From assembly GCA_905221605.1 (NCBI GenBank), contig CAJNDS010000513.1, positions 772,682 through 836,681 on the forward strand: a DNA stretch of 64,000 nt, in the 5' to 3' direction. Source of the DNA: Symbiodinium natans. Taxonomy: Eukaryota; Sar; Dinophyceae; Suessiales; Symbiodiniaceae. The position numbers were made by a program, and so were the translations under genes. The notes below the pieces were generated by a model. The model was not told where the DNA came from. It was given only the letters and a program-made list of their open reading frames with translations, and searched no databases. Below are positions 22,197 through 34,211 of this stretch, piece after piece (position 1 is the first letter of the stretch; every line of letters begins with the position of its first letter).

Positions 22197-25100
22197 ATGG
22201 CGCAGGAGCATGGCATGCGTTTGGCCCGTTTGGCTTTCGGCTGGGATGTTTGATCACGGAGACTTGCTCAGCTCCACGCAAGTTCAGGAGCCTCAGGAGT
22301 ACATTCAGCAGAAGGTGAACCCTATCCTGGAAAACTTGGACGGCATCTCAGAACACGTACGTGCCTGAATTAGATGCGCCTGAAGCCACCGCCACAAGGT
22401 CACTCAACTGCTGCTGGAGCGACCCGAGCAGTCTCTCAGAGAAAAGATGAAAGCCATGTTGAGTTGGACACGTGTACTACAATCTGTTCATGGGCTGTCT
22501 CCCTTTGTGGCCTGTCGTGCTCGGCGCAAGCATTCAGGCTTGCTCCGTTCATGATTAAGTGGCTTTCGCAGAACTCCAAAACGTGCCGGACTCGTCATTC
22601 TTGAACAGCGTGGCAAGTCACATTTTCACAGCTTTGATTGCTGTTCCTAGGCCAGCTGCTGCTGCGCTGACGGAGGGCGTGAATGTATTAAGCTTTGTGC
22701 CTGAGAGTACTGGCGAGTTTTTTGCCCATTGACAGCGATTGTTGGTCCATTAGATCATTAGATGCTGTCGGTTCCTTGCTCAGGTGAGCTCAAGCTCGAG
22801 ATGGAGAAGCTTCAGGCAGACTGAGTGGAGCCAACAGAATGAACAAAAACACTGCAAACATCTGCAAGCGAGATGCCGGGAGATGTGGGGATTTGGAGAC
22901 GAGCATAGGGACCGTCTGTGTTCACACGCTCCCAGTAAGTTTTGCCTCGCTGCTGCAAGCCTGGCGCAAGTCTCGAGTCTAAGGTACTTGACCGCTTTGG
23001 GTGTAGTTTCACACACAGATCCAACTTCTGCCAGGAGGAGGTGCGTGAGCTGGAGGTCCAGGCAGGGGGCAGCTGTAATGCTCCGGGTAGCCTAGCGGTT
23101 ACTCTTCCCATGTCATGCTCTCCGTCCCAAAGCTACCACCCCATGTTACATCGAAGCATGGCTGGCACGGAGTTGAGTGGAATGAGCGCTGGCAGGTGGA
23201 GGCAAAGCGTGGTGACAAGTCCGGGCAGCTCATGGCCTCTTGGCCATACCCAGCTCCGCACTATCGGTGACTATCTTGGCTTGTGACATCATCGCTTTAG
23301 CGGGTGCTGTAGCAGCTTTAGCACACCAGCTCAGCATCTTTCAGAGTGTTGACAGCGGACAGTTCGGGCCCCAGGTTGATGCCCTGCAGTCCGTGGAGGA
23401 AAGTGAAGATGACGAAGAGGCCGAATGGGTGTGACAGTGCCAACATATGTGTGGGCTTTTGCTTCATCTGTACAACATTTCACGACAAGCTCCTTGGGAC
23501 CGTGCAGGAGTTGTCGTTTACCTATCTTTCTCTCAAGTGTCTCATCACGCGAGAGTTTTCCGTGCCTTTTTTTTTTTTCTCTCTCCATGTTTTTCAAGGT
23601 TTTCAGGGGAAAGAAATCATGAAATAACGAACGAGAGACGTAGAAACAACGACATACAGAAAGACCGACATGAAGGTCACATGTACATAAAGAAGGACAG
23701 GAGAACAATATAGATGACCCAACAACGACAAACAGATCGACATAAGTCCAAAACATTCAGTTCATAGAAACAAGAGAACACCTAATCAGAACACTGTTTT
23801 ATACGGAGTTTTTGGCTTCGTGAGCCTCTTTGCACAACAAGCTGTCAGGAATCAACGCAACACCCCAAACACTAACTCGTATCCAAGCACTCCAAAGCAA
23901 AAAGCTCCATCAATACAGACCCCTGAAACCATGCTTTTGTTCAACATTTCGAAAAAAGAGCAGCCAGTTTGAAGAAGTCCCCAATTAAGGAAGAAACTCA
24001 CGAAGTACTCACGACACATCGGCGGGCGTTGTGTGAACAGAAACCCACCTAACAAAGCAGGGCAGTTACCGCCCCGGTCAGTGAAACATCGACTGCGGGC
24101 CTGAGCCGGCCCCCGACCCCCCCTCCCCCCCCCTTCGAGAAGGCTTCTTGTTGCTGGTTGGAACGCAGTTGTTGGAACACGCAAGCAGCGTTTAGACTTC
24201 AGCAGGCACACGGACGCACGCACACACACACACACAAACAAGCAAGCAAGCAAACAAACAAACAAATTGTGAAAAAACCGGATCGGTAGACGCTGTCGCT
24301 GTGCGTCTAGGGTTCGTAGCCGCAGTCGCAAGTACACTTGTCCATTGTCGCTTGCAGTTTCGTAAGGACGTCATGCCTCCACCTGCCTTGGCCACGAGAG
24401 GACAAGCTGCACGCACCTGCACCTCCAAAGGAAAACTGCCTGCAGTTGACTTGCTGCCATGCAGGACATCGTGCATCAGTCTCGGCCGAGGTGAAGGGCT
24501 TCCGGGAGTCATCTTGCATATGTGCCATATTGCCGCTGCCGATATTGGCCATGTACCTCAAAGCTACTTGGAGCTGCTGGCTAGGTCTACGGGCAATGGA
24601 ACCCAGAGAAAGATTTCGAAGCACCTGCTCAAGCCCCAAGAAGTCTGCGCCTGGGCGAGCGAAAATTGCACCGCAGTCGGATCCCAGGTGTACGAGAAAT
24701 CGGACGACCAAAAAGACAGGCTAGCCAAGGTTCTCAAGGCCGCCGCGGCTCCAATACCATTTAAGTCTTAAGATGTCTTACGTCACCTGAAACACTTGAA
24801 GCTACGTGCTAGGCCGAGGCGGGCCTGCATAAGCTATGATTAAGAAGCTGTGATCAAGAATGCCTGAGACATGATGCTGTGTTGCAGTACTGACTGAATG
24901 GAAGTTTGGAGCAGCTGGACAGGTTACCTGTCAATCAGTCATACGCAGTCTGTTGACCCGTGCCTGCAGGAATCCTTCCTTTTCTCGGGCCTTGAGCCTC
25001 AGGACTTCAAGATCGTCATAGACGCCATGCAGGAGTTTCGCATTCGCAGTATTCGTCAAGTCCCGTCGTCCAAGTGCAGTCTACGTCATCTCAAACAATG

Positions 25101-25501
25101 GCGGTTGGCTGCCACAAGCTCTTTGGAAGGAGAAAGTCGTGGAGAAGGCAGCTCAAGGGTTTAGGTGCTTCAGATGACTTCAGATGTCCCTGACTTCATC
25201 TGACTTCGAGCCATCGCACCTACGATATGAAATCATCTGCACTAGCCATCACTGGCCCCATGACCATGTGTCCATTTGCCTCAGTTGCCAGGACACGCGC
25301 CTCATCAATCAAGGTGAAGATGGAGACTGTCTGTATGTAGTCGAGGCTAGCCTCTTGTTGATCGCATCGCATTTGTCACGAATGTTCAGACATCTCAGAA
25401 CCCTGGCCTTGGCAGGATGGACAGATGAACTGTTACATCCGCCGCCCGGATGGATCTGAAGAGATGGTGAAGGAGCCCGATGGCGGTCTGTTGCAGTCAT
25501 A

Positions 25502-25546
<45 letters not shown>

Positions 25547-28473
25547 GGTGGACCACCGATCAGCCACAATTGGAGGAATGCACGGCTGGAGATGCATTTG
25601 GGGAGTTCGCGGCCTATGGCATGGCAACACTGTTGTTGCAGACTGCGTGTGACCGGATGACCCATATCCTATATCCGATGCTGACCGTCCAAGATCGCCA
25701 AATTGAGGCAACAAACGAATCAATAGAGCGAACGAAAGGACTATTATTAAAAAAGGCAGCCGGCAAAGACGTTGCAGTTAAAGGGAAGAAGGTTGAATGC
25801 TGAGGGATGCTCAAGGCATCAGCAATGCGGTGCCCTAAACAAAAGGGAGAAGGAGGAAGGAAAGGACGGAAAGGAAAGGAAAGGAAAAGGAAAAGGGAAA
25901 GGAAGGAAAGGAAAAGGAAAAGGAAAAGGGAAAGGAAGGAAAGGAAAGGAAAGGAAAGGAAAGGAAAGGAAAGGAAAGGAAAGGAAAGGAAAGGAAAGGA
26001 ACGGAAGGAAAGGAAAGGAAAGAAAAGGAAAGGAAAGGAAGGAACTGAAGGAAAGGAAGGAAAGGAAGGAAAGGAAGGAAAGGAAGGAAAGGAAGGAAAG
26101 GAAGGAAAGGAAGGAAAGGAAGGAAAGGAAGGAAAGGAAGGACAGGAAGGAAAGGAAGGAAAGGAAGGAAAGGAAGGAAAGGAAGGAAAGGAAGGAAAGG
26201 AAAGAAAGGAAGGAAAGGAAGGACAGGAAGGAAATGAAGGAAAGGAAGGAAAGGAAGGAAAGGAAGGAAAGGAAGAAAGAAGTAAAGGACAAATACAGAA
26301 AGACGTAAAGAAGCAAGAACGAGAGAAAGACAGAGACAAAGAAGACAGAAGCCCAGAAGCCCAACAGCCAAGCCCCAAAACCCCGAAGAAACTGCGTTTT
26401 TTTGAGAAGAAGAGGCTTCCCTCCTCCCCCCGCCACTAAAGTCACTAAAGGAGTTTTTAAACAGTAGCTATCTCCTTTTCTTGGGGCAGGACAGGCCATT
26501 GGGAAACGGGGTGATGATAGCATTGTATGGCATTGTCAGGCTTGCCTTGCTGTACAACTGTCCGCGAGCTGCCTCCGTCCAAGCGGTTCAAAGGCACCCG
26601 TTTCCTTTGCGGAGCAGCATGCGAAAGGAGTCAAAGGGTTCTAAGCCTGAAAGGTCCGTGCTGTGGGAGTTGGACCGCGAAAGCTTCAACAACATTGTCG
26701 GAGACTTCAGTTTTCTTTTCTCTAGTGTCTGTGCAGATGCAGCCTGTTGGAACACAGTCGGTGACTCATAGCTTCACATGATTTCGAATCTGCATGTTCG
26801 ATCGCAGGTCAAAAAGGCTGCGATCGCTCGTCGGGAGCAGCTTGAGGACAGCTGGACGCAAGTCTAGTAGACTTGTAGACTTGTAGACTCGTCGTAGGCG
26901 TTTTGATGTTGCGCAGCTCAGCTTGTTCCCCATTTCGTTGCACAGCTTCGCTAAGGAGTTTCTGCAAAAGGTACCGGTGCTGAAGGGCATGGATGCCTGC
27001 TCCTAAAGACTCAAGACAATTGCATGACTAGTGAGTCTTTACCTCAGACGAACCAAGCTTTTCATGCTTATCAGAATTGAACAGAGGCCTACGAACGAAC
27101 TTCGTTGTGCGATGTGCTGCAGCCGGTTACCTTTGCAGAGGCTTCACGCACCTGTCTTTCAGTGCTTTCGAAACGGCGACAGGGGGTTGGGCACGGTTTG
27201 GTCAATGTCGAACTGTGGGTTTTTTTGGGCTTGACTCAGCTTCCATTGTGAGAAGCGTCTTCTGCTTCCACTTGATGCTCGCAGAATCACGGTCAGATTT
27301 TGCATTACCTTGGCGCGAGCAGAGAGATGTTCTGTGCCACTCTACTGCTACTCTGCTACTCTCTGTTGCTTGGAACATTGAAATCGTCGTAGAAACGCAG
27401 CGTCAAATGAGGGCTCGACAACGTACCGCTCATACTTCCAACTCTACGGTTACGACGACTGCCACTGCCACTACTACCACTAGGTTGCTTCTCAGGCGTA
27501 GAGTGACTTGGACAGGGCGGCATCATTGTGCAGCAGGGTGACATCGGGGACGTTTTCTACATCTTGCAGGAAGGATTTGCAACAGTGTCCAAGGCCAGAG
27601 AGCATTTGTGCAAAGCGCTGTAGACCTTCTGTGACTTTCTTCTCGTAGCGGGCGGGAAGGCATGTTGCAGCGGTGTACAGTGTTACGGGCATCGAAATGC
27701 TGATCAGAAGTGTTCACACATCCTCCGCAAGGTGTACGTTCCCGGCACCCCGACCAAAGAGGTGCACACACTGGTTACATCGAGCTGCATGTACCTGTCC
27801 CCCTTCACCCTTGAGGCTTTCGGCCTTGATCTCCTTGAATTCAGGAAGTACGCAATGTCTTTTTCAAAGGCTCCTACTAGTGTACTGTTGCCGGCAGACA
27901 CAGACGACCACAGAAGGTTGCCTTCCAAGTTGATTCGTATATGTGACCAGTATGTATAGCATGTACCCGTAGCTTCGCACACAACATCACGCAACGCTTG
28001 CCCACTGAAGCGAGGTGCTCAAACTGGGCCCGGGAGACTATTTTGGCGAGCTGGCCCTCCTTAAAGGAGAGCAGCGGACTCATTCCTGAGTAAGCATGAG
28101 CAACAATGTGCAACAGAAAGCCCGTCTGTGAGCTTTTTTTGCCTCTTCTCAAAGTGAGGCCACGAGCTGCCAGTGTGGTCGCCCTTACAGAGTGCAAGCG
28201 CTTCATACTGCAATTTACGAGACCTCCGCTACACGTTGCTACACCACGACCACGAGACAGAGTGCTTTGAAGATTTGGGCAGCAGCGAGGTGCTACACAC
28301 TTTCCAGGAGGACATTCAACCGTCTGCTGGGGCCTTTGGAGGACACGATGCATCCTGTTGCTAGATCGGCTTGGCGCCTGCCTGTGTGCTTCAATTTCTC
28401 ATTGGGAGAACTTTTGAAAACCAACCATGGTTTGCAGGAGATCCTTCGCCGAAATGCCACGAAATATGATTGA
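22197..28473 (+). CDS. cAMP-dependent protein kinase regulatory subunit (PKA-R), ~26 exons
   Basis: Binds and inhibits the PKA catalytic subunit and releases it on binding cAMP. Start: ATG at 22197 gives MAQ, spliced to 22288 (EPQEYIQQKVNPILENL). The RIIa dimerisation domain continues at 22399-22427 (VTQLLLERP) and 22538-~22582 (APFMIKWLSQNS). A coiled segment follows at ~22790-22815 and ~23037-23061, then an acidic piece near 23390-23430. Next come 24367-24400 (DVMPPPALATR) and the inhibitor site at 24465-24490 (GHRASVSAE). CNB-A: 24688-24738, 24970-25059 (ESFLFSGLEPQDFKIVIDAM), 25292-25345, 25416-25472, 25576-25604, 26540-26585, 26646-~26702; its phosphate cassette reads FGELALLYNCPRAASV. 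CNB-B: 26808-~26852, 26956-26994, 27087-27140, 27516-27593 (VQQGDIGDVFYILQEG), 27732-27761, 28015-28076, 28159-~28197, 28308-28341, 28438-28473; its cassette reads FGELALLKGEQRPRAASV. Stop TGA 28471-28473. Both cassettes keep the Glu and Arg that contact cAMP. Donors are a mix of GT, GC and GA. Boundaries marked ~ are approximate. Confidence 0.9.
24212..24266. repeat. (CA)n and (CAAA/CAAG)n microsatellite
   Basis: CACACACAC followed by CAAGCAAG and CAAACAAA units. It lies in the PKA-R intron upstream of the exon at 24367. Confidence 0.85.
25503..25547. repeat. (CTG)n array, ~14 units, in PKA-R intron
   Basis: An uninterrupted GCT/CTG array between the exons ending at 25472 and starting at 25576. 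The intron is only about 100 bases long and nearly half of it is this repeat. The frames across it (poly-Leu, poly-Ala, poly-Gln) are not part of the protein, because the flanking exons join without it. Confidence 0.9.
25846..26285. repeat. Purine-only (GGAAA)n / (GGAAGGAAA)n array in PKA-R intron
   Basis: About 440 bases almost free of pyrimidines on the + strand. The first half is mostly GGAAA pentamers and the second half GGAAGGAAA nonamers, with scattered C/T variants. It lies in the intron between the exons ending at 25604 and starting at 26540. It holds long artefact frames (Lys/Glu/Gly-rich on +, Phe/Leu/Ser/Pro-rich on -). Confidence 0.95.
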
Positions 28474-29640
28474 GGCATTTCCAGGCGAAGTCTGGGCACA
28501 GATACTGCAGATGTCAACTCAGCTGTTGCCCTGATGGAGCTCCCGATCAACTCCCGGGTGCTGTTATGCCAATTGTGCCTTGACCTGTGCGGTCTTTTTC
28601 GGGCGGGCACCGAGAGAACAGTTTCCAGGAATTGCCTGAGTCTGCCTGCCTGACAGCATTTGCTACTTCGAATGGCAGCGTCATTCGTTGTCGCCCCCGC
28701 ATCTTGTATTTTGTAAATCAATTGTTTGTGCGTGCACCCAAATTGCACAACGCTGAGAAGGAGGCGTGGAACAAAAAGAATGCCTTCGTCATGGTTCCAG
28801 AGCAGCTGTCGGGTCTGTGGTGAGCTTGTTGGGCACCAGGGATGCAAATTGGCAGATTCCCAGATTTCTCAGATAACTTCGTCAGAATCATTCAGACAAC
28901 TTGGCTCGAACTTGAAGCTTGTCAGCTCAGGCGCTGGGTTCTGTTCTGCGATGTACGCGTCGAGCATGTATGCAAACTTGTACATGAATATGAAGAAATG
29001 TGAAGAGGCGTAGACTTCTTTGGTCACCGGTCATCTATTCAGCTGTCAGCACTGCCATGCTGGTTGATGTGGCGCCCCTGGGCTTCAATGAGTTGGACAT
29101 TCGCTAGCCTTCGAGTCCGTTCCTATGCACATGTAAGCTGTAACATTGCCAGCGCCCATCATCAAGTGCTCGGTCCTGCTTCATGCCAGTAGTTGCATAG
29201 CCCTGCGTAGCCTGAGGCAGTCAGTCCGCGGCTCAATGGCCTGTGACAGTTGCAGAGTCATTCTGGAGTGACCAAGCCAACCTTCATGATTTGTGTGTGT
29301 ACATTGTGATTTGTAGTACGATTATTCTTTTTTATGAGTCATTTGCCAGCGCCCCTTTTTACGTTAAAAAGACTCTCTTGGTTTGTTGAACGTCAGCTTT
29401 CATGTTATGTATGTGTGCAGTTGCATGCAGTATATGGGCATTCACAAGGACCCCGACGTTGGCGTGAATAACACCCCAGCAAAGGCCGCTGGCGTTCGAG
29501 ATGCTTTCCTCCAGCGAGCAGTAAAGCAAGTGTGGGAGTGGGTAGCAATCAATCCATGGCATCGGAGGCAGGCCCAACGCAGCCATCAACAGACAGCTTC
29601 GTGGCAGAGGCTGATGGTAAACGCTGGTAGAAGAGTGATG
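28474..29640. other. Intergenic or 5' region, nothing identified
   Basis: Between the PKA-R stop and the first exon candidates of the next gene I see no recognisable exon. A + frame at 28726-29013 and pieces near 28590-28820 have no family signal. Confidence 0.4.
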
Positions 29641-29649
29641 ACGAAGCCA

Positions 29650-32600
29650 CCGGCAGATGCTCCTTGCAGGATGCGGGGCCAAGAGCAACGGCTTTGACTG
29701 CTTCTCCAGATGTGCCGGATGCCGCCAGAGCATTTCAGGCACTGTTGTGTGCTTTGAGTCTTACGACTTTTTCTACCACAGCCACTTTAGCTATCCAGTC
29801 GTTGCCGCCAGGCCTTGTCAACATCCACAGCCTCACCGAAGCTGCAGCACCCAGCACATCCCACAAGTGGTCACCATTGATGGACCATTGGTGGACCGTA
29901 GCTTGCCAAGTTGCCAAGCTGTGGGATGCAACGATTCAGGTTTAGCTTCGGCTCGCGCGCGAAGGCAAGCCAAAGCAGGCTGGCAATTTGCTTTCCTTAC
30001 CTTTATTCCGGGAGCTTTGCATGGTTTGCCTTCGCCAGGCCCAGAGCTCCAGGTCCCGGAAGTTATATGGATCCGAGCGCAGACTTTAACTCCAGGTGCG
30101 CGCCTTTTGCAGCCGGGCCTTCCTGCGGTCTCTTCAACGTTGCTACATGTTGCATCATGTTGCTACGTTGCCAGGCACAAGAGGCTGCCCCGCTTTGGGT
30201 TTGGCACAGACACCCGACTGGTCAAATTGGTGTCAGAAGCCTACGAAGTACTGCGACGTCTTTGCGTGTCTGCAGACACAGTCATGAATACCCGTGTTCG
30301 TTGAGGAATCGAACGCCTGGTCCTGGCTCTTATGCGTTTGGAGCCTAGCAGGGCGGAATGCAATGAGAGGGAGGGGGGGAGTTGTGCGAGTGTCTGATGG
30401 TACTGGAAACCTCATATTTTGGGGATGTGCTAAGGGCGGCAGGAGCTGAGGTGCTGTGGATGAGGATGATGGTAGATGGTATGTGATGGTGCGGGTTATT
30501 CGTCTGATGCACTTTGTTTTTTCGTTCTTGCGCCGGATTGTTGCTTTAATCTCGAAAGAGCGCCTACTGGGCGTACCGCGTACCTTACCAGCAAGAATAC
30601 CGACATTCTATGGCATGCTGCGAGAATTCAATTTCAATCGAGGCAATGTGCGGGCAGTCATACTCACAGCACTGTACGCATGTGCGCGATCGGCGGTCCA
30701 TGCTCACTGAAAGCCGTTGTCAGAAGTGTTGGAAGCTTACCCCCTTATGCTGATACTTGTGAAAACATTGCAAGCCGTCCGGGAGTGCAGATGTCTTGGG
30801 AGTCTTGGGGAGAGCGTCCAAGCTAAAGTCTCCTGCAACCATGGAATCCATGCAAGTCCCTGCAAGGGTTGCCATGGTCCTGGGGAGCGATTCCACGAAG
30901 ATTTCGTGTACGCCCCGAAGGGAGGCTCATGCCAGATCTCGCTTTCAACCAACCTGCAGCTCTCAATTCGACAGGCGGAGCCGAAGAAGCCTCGCCAGAA
31001 GGTCGCATTGCAGCGTCTGGCACGTCTGCTCACGAAATCACTGCTCGACAGGCACCAGGTCCAGGGGCCTACAACTTGCCAGACTCTAGGACACACTGTG
31101 CACTGATGCCGAGAAACAAAGTCATGGCATCTTAATCGTGACATTTGACTTGAGAAGCCTGAAGGAGAGGCGGTCCAAAGGTCAGCATCACTCCCAGGCG
31201 AGACTGGCGGAGCCAGGAAGCCTGAAGTCACTGAAGCCTTGCCGTCTCTTGCCGCGTTTGGAGAGTGCAGGGCACTTTTCCTTGCAAAAGCTTGTTTCTC
31301 GCAGGACATCCCGGCGGAGACTCCTGGCCCTGGGGAGCGCATGCATAACAGATCTTCTAGTGCTATCCTGCTATGTTCATGTCGTGCTGTGCAACATGGT
31401 GCCTAGTCATCGAATGGGACGAAGTCGGTCGTAGTCTTGCTGATCGGGGATTTGATACTGTCTATGTCAAGATAAAACTGTAGCTCCGTAAGAGCAGTCA
31501 TATGGGACATCCCCTTGAGAACAATATCAGCCGTCCAGGGACACCACTTGCATCATCGAGGCATCCACAGAGGTGGGGCGTTGGGCAGCCACAGCCCCGT
31601 CACAAACCAGGGGGGGCCAGACGATGCCAGACGAGAACTGACGACCTCCTTGAGATCACAGTGGCGGCGGTTCCAAGGCTTTTGTGGTACCCACAGCGGG
31701 CTTCCCGGCACACAAGAGGATTACAAGAGCTGGATGAGACAAGGAGAAGGGCATCAAGCTCCCAGCAATTTTTGCCAAATCAGTGCGAACACTAGCCCGT
31801 CCATCTCAACACGTACTGAGCACTGACCACGAGCGACACGAGCCTTCAAGAGACACGCCACGAGCCTCTCAACACGTACTGAGCACTGACCACGAGCGAC
31901 ACGAGCCTTCAAGAGACACGCCACGAGCCTCGGCAGCGGGAGCTAGCGGCGACTTAGGTTTAGCTTTCGTCATAAACCGACTGGAAATGCCTTGCTTGTG
32001 CCACTGGGGACTGCGCAGGAGTACCACACAAAAGCGAGCTCCCGGACGCCCAAGTTCAGCATGTAACCCAGCGTCCTACCTGCTGATTGAGTGCATGCAA
32101 TATGTGCGCATTGCAAGTTGCAGCTAGGTTTTGGCACCGCGCGACAAAGAGCTCGTCTGCTTTCCTCTCAGACCATGTTACTGTCCTTGTCGACAATGGC
32201 AAAAGAACAAAGTCCCAGTGCTGCCTGAGGCAAGCTGAGCTTGGGGCAAGTACCCCCGGGCCGGGGGCATATCGCTCTCGCCCCAGGATGTGCGCAGCAA
32301 TAACAAGCACACAGTACGTTGTAGGCGCTCGAGGAAAGTTGCTTTGCAGCAGACGTGGTCATTTTCTACGGAAGGGGTGAAGAGGTAAACAAGATTGCGC
32401 GGAAGGTCGGCCGAAGGCGTTGCGTTCGCGGAAGGCTTGCGGAAGGTTTGTTTGTAAACACGTTTGAAAAGTAAGTACGTCATAAGCTAGAATAATCCAA
32501 TCGATAGGTACTCCGGGATTACATTGCTCACGCCCGACACGCCGACGACCATAAGAAAAGCGCCCCATCGCTCCACCAAGCCGTTCTCGGCAGAAACCTT

Positions 32601-33480
32601 GGACCCTGTACCCGTAACACTTCACCCTTAAGGCTTAACCCTTGACCTTTGCCCTCAGAGCCCAAACCCTCGACCTTAACACCTAGGGTGGGCGTGGGGT
32701 GGGGTGCTGATTTATGTTAAGGGTGTTATGGTGGAGTCGCATATTGCCTCAGAAGGCTCGCGGAAGGAGTGCGGAATACGCGCGGAAGGTTCCGCGGAAG
32801 GGGTATTAATTAACGTCCATCAACTCGTGCTTGAGAAGAACTCAGCTCACTTGTTACAAATTTGGGGAGGGTGTCGCACATACCTCACGCCAGCAATTTC
32901 ATTGACAGCGCGCAGTGTCCCTTTTGCAAGGCAACTACAACGAGTTGCCTCACGACCCCTCCAACCTGAGAGCCGGCCACCGATCCTAGAGTCATGAATC
33001 TCTAGAATCTTCTTGTACAGCTTGACAGCCGCCGGTTTTGCATTCGGTTTGCATGTTTGCAGCAAATAATGTTGCAACATGCTTCCTGTCTGCTTCTTTC
33101 GCCGTCAACTTCAGTGGACCGCGTGCAGTGGCCAAGCAAACTGTGCTAGTCATCATCCACGTGGCGATGTGGCCAATATCGATGCTTGAGAAGTGAGTGT
33201 CAGTTCGCTTGGAGCGTCGTGATATGGAGTCATGAATGATGTTGGCAATGCAGGGCAAGTTGTGCCAATGGGATGCGGAAGGCTTTTTTGGTTCATCGGC
33301 ATGTGCGAGGTGTCACCGTCTCATGACATGCGCACTCACCTGTAATGTGTAGAGATGTACAAGCAAGCCTGATAAGCCTGTCACGTGTGAAAGATGAGTA
33401 TGACCGCATGACACATGACCCCTTTGTGCACTGACGGGGGAGAGCCTTCACCTGCCTACAAGGGCGCAGTTAGTCCGATA
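29650..33480 (+). CDS. Sperm-tail PG-rich (SHIPPO) repeat protein, spliced
   Basis: Proteins with PGPG[SA]Y repeats (STPG/ODF3-like) bind along axonemal or other microtubules. Repeat cores on the + strand: APGPGSYMDPSADFNS at ~30039-30090, RTPGPGSYAFG at ~30310-30345, HGPGERF at ~30872-30895, APGPGAYNLPDSR at ~31055-31095, TPGPGERM at ~31321-31345, TPGPGAYRSRPRM at ~32250-32290 and a weaker PSPAYKG at ~33430-33450. Several are followed by the basic/aromatic stretch usual between repeats, and FSFGSRAKAS at ~29940-29975 precedes the first core. A possible 5' segment at 29650-29940 is unassigned. A further degenerate core (ATPGPESHG) at ~37198-37225 may belong to this gene or to a relic. Neither start nor stop was fixed. 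Confidence 0.6.
31804..31929. repeat. 63-base tandem duplication, two perfect copies
   Basis: The unit beginning TCTCAACACGTACTGAGCAC occurs at 31804 and again at 31867 with no differences I can see, ending in CACGAGCC. The length is a multiple of three. It sits between PG-repeat exons, most likely in an intron. Confidence 0.9.
32590..32705. repeat. Degenerate telomere-like (CCCTAA/TAACCC) patch
   Basis: Repeated TTAACCCTTGACC, AACCCTCGACC and CTTAACACC units spaced about 12-15 bases apart. Similar short patches lie near 33840-33870 and 35437-35462. They resemble decayed CCCTAAA sequence. Confidence 0.45.
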
Positions 33481-33904
33481 AAACAACCACCTGGATCTCT
33501 GGCGACATGGAGCTTGCCATTGCAGGCTGAGTCCAGGTCGACAGAGGAGCATCAGCCGGAAGTGGCAACAGACTCGATGGTGAGTTGCTGCTATAGTACT
33601 GCTCAGTCGACGTTTGTAACGGGCATGGTGGCACCATCTTGGAACTTGAAACCTCAAGCAGATTCTTTAGGGGTCCTCCCCGCTTAGTGCTTGCTAGGAA
33701 GTCATTGCTGCCATGTCAAGCGATTTGGTATTTCTTGGCATGCACTTGTTGCTGGATTTGGCCCCGTGTCCAGTTTACGTGGCTGTGCGATGTGCATTTT
33801 GCAACCTCCACCCCCAACCTTCAACCCTGGCAAAGCTGACAATTCGAAAGCCCTAAACCCTACTTAAGACTCCTAAGACTCCACCTCAAAGCCGAAGAAG
33901 GAGA

Positions 33905-34211
33905 TGGACCCAGTTGTCCACGGAGCAGCACCGCGAGAACATTCTCGCAAAACTCTCTCCGTTCGGGATTGCAGGAGCACGTCTCAACTCATACCGAGAT
34001 GTTTCTTCCATTTACCTGCCGCAGGCTCCACATGCTTCAAGAGCTTAATCAACAACTTCCGCAAGTGCTGCCGATCGAGGCACGGGACTATGCACTCTGT
34101 ATGGACCTTGCTGACTACCATCGGCTTCATGCTGCAACATGCTGGGTAACGAGGGAATTATTGGTTCACTGTGGATCGACCGAAGAAGACCCTACGTCCG
34201 CAAGACCCTGA
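33905..34211 (+). CDS. Unassigned exon pair
   Basis: A piece at ~33905-33963 reads WTQLSTEQHRENILAKLSPFG. After a TTGCAG acceptor a second piece runs to the stop at 34209-34211 and includes MLQELNQQLPQVLPIEARDY and DLADYHRLHAATCWVTREL. Composition is strongly protein-like (helical, charged). I do not recognise the family. It may be an exon pair of the SHIPPO gene or of a separate small gene. Confidence 0.4.

Noticed and set aside
25614-26523. Four 170-250 codon frames on both strands across the purine block (Lys/Glu-rich on +, Phe/Leu/Ser-rich on -)
   Set aside because: They are direct translations of (GGAAA)n in an intron of the PKA-R gene; the flanking exons join perfectly without them.
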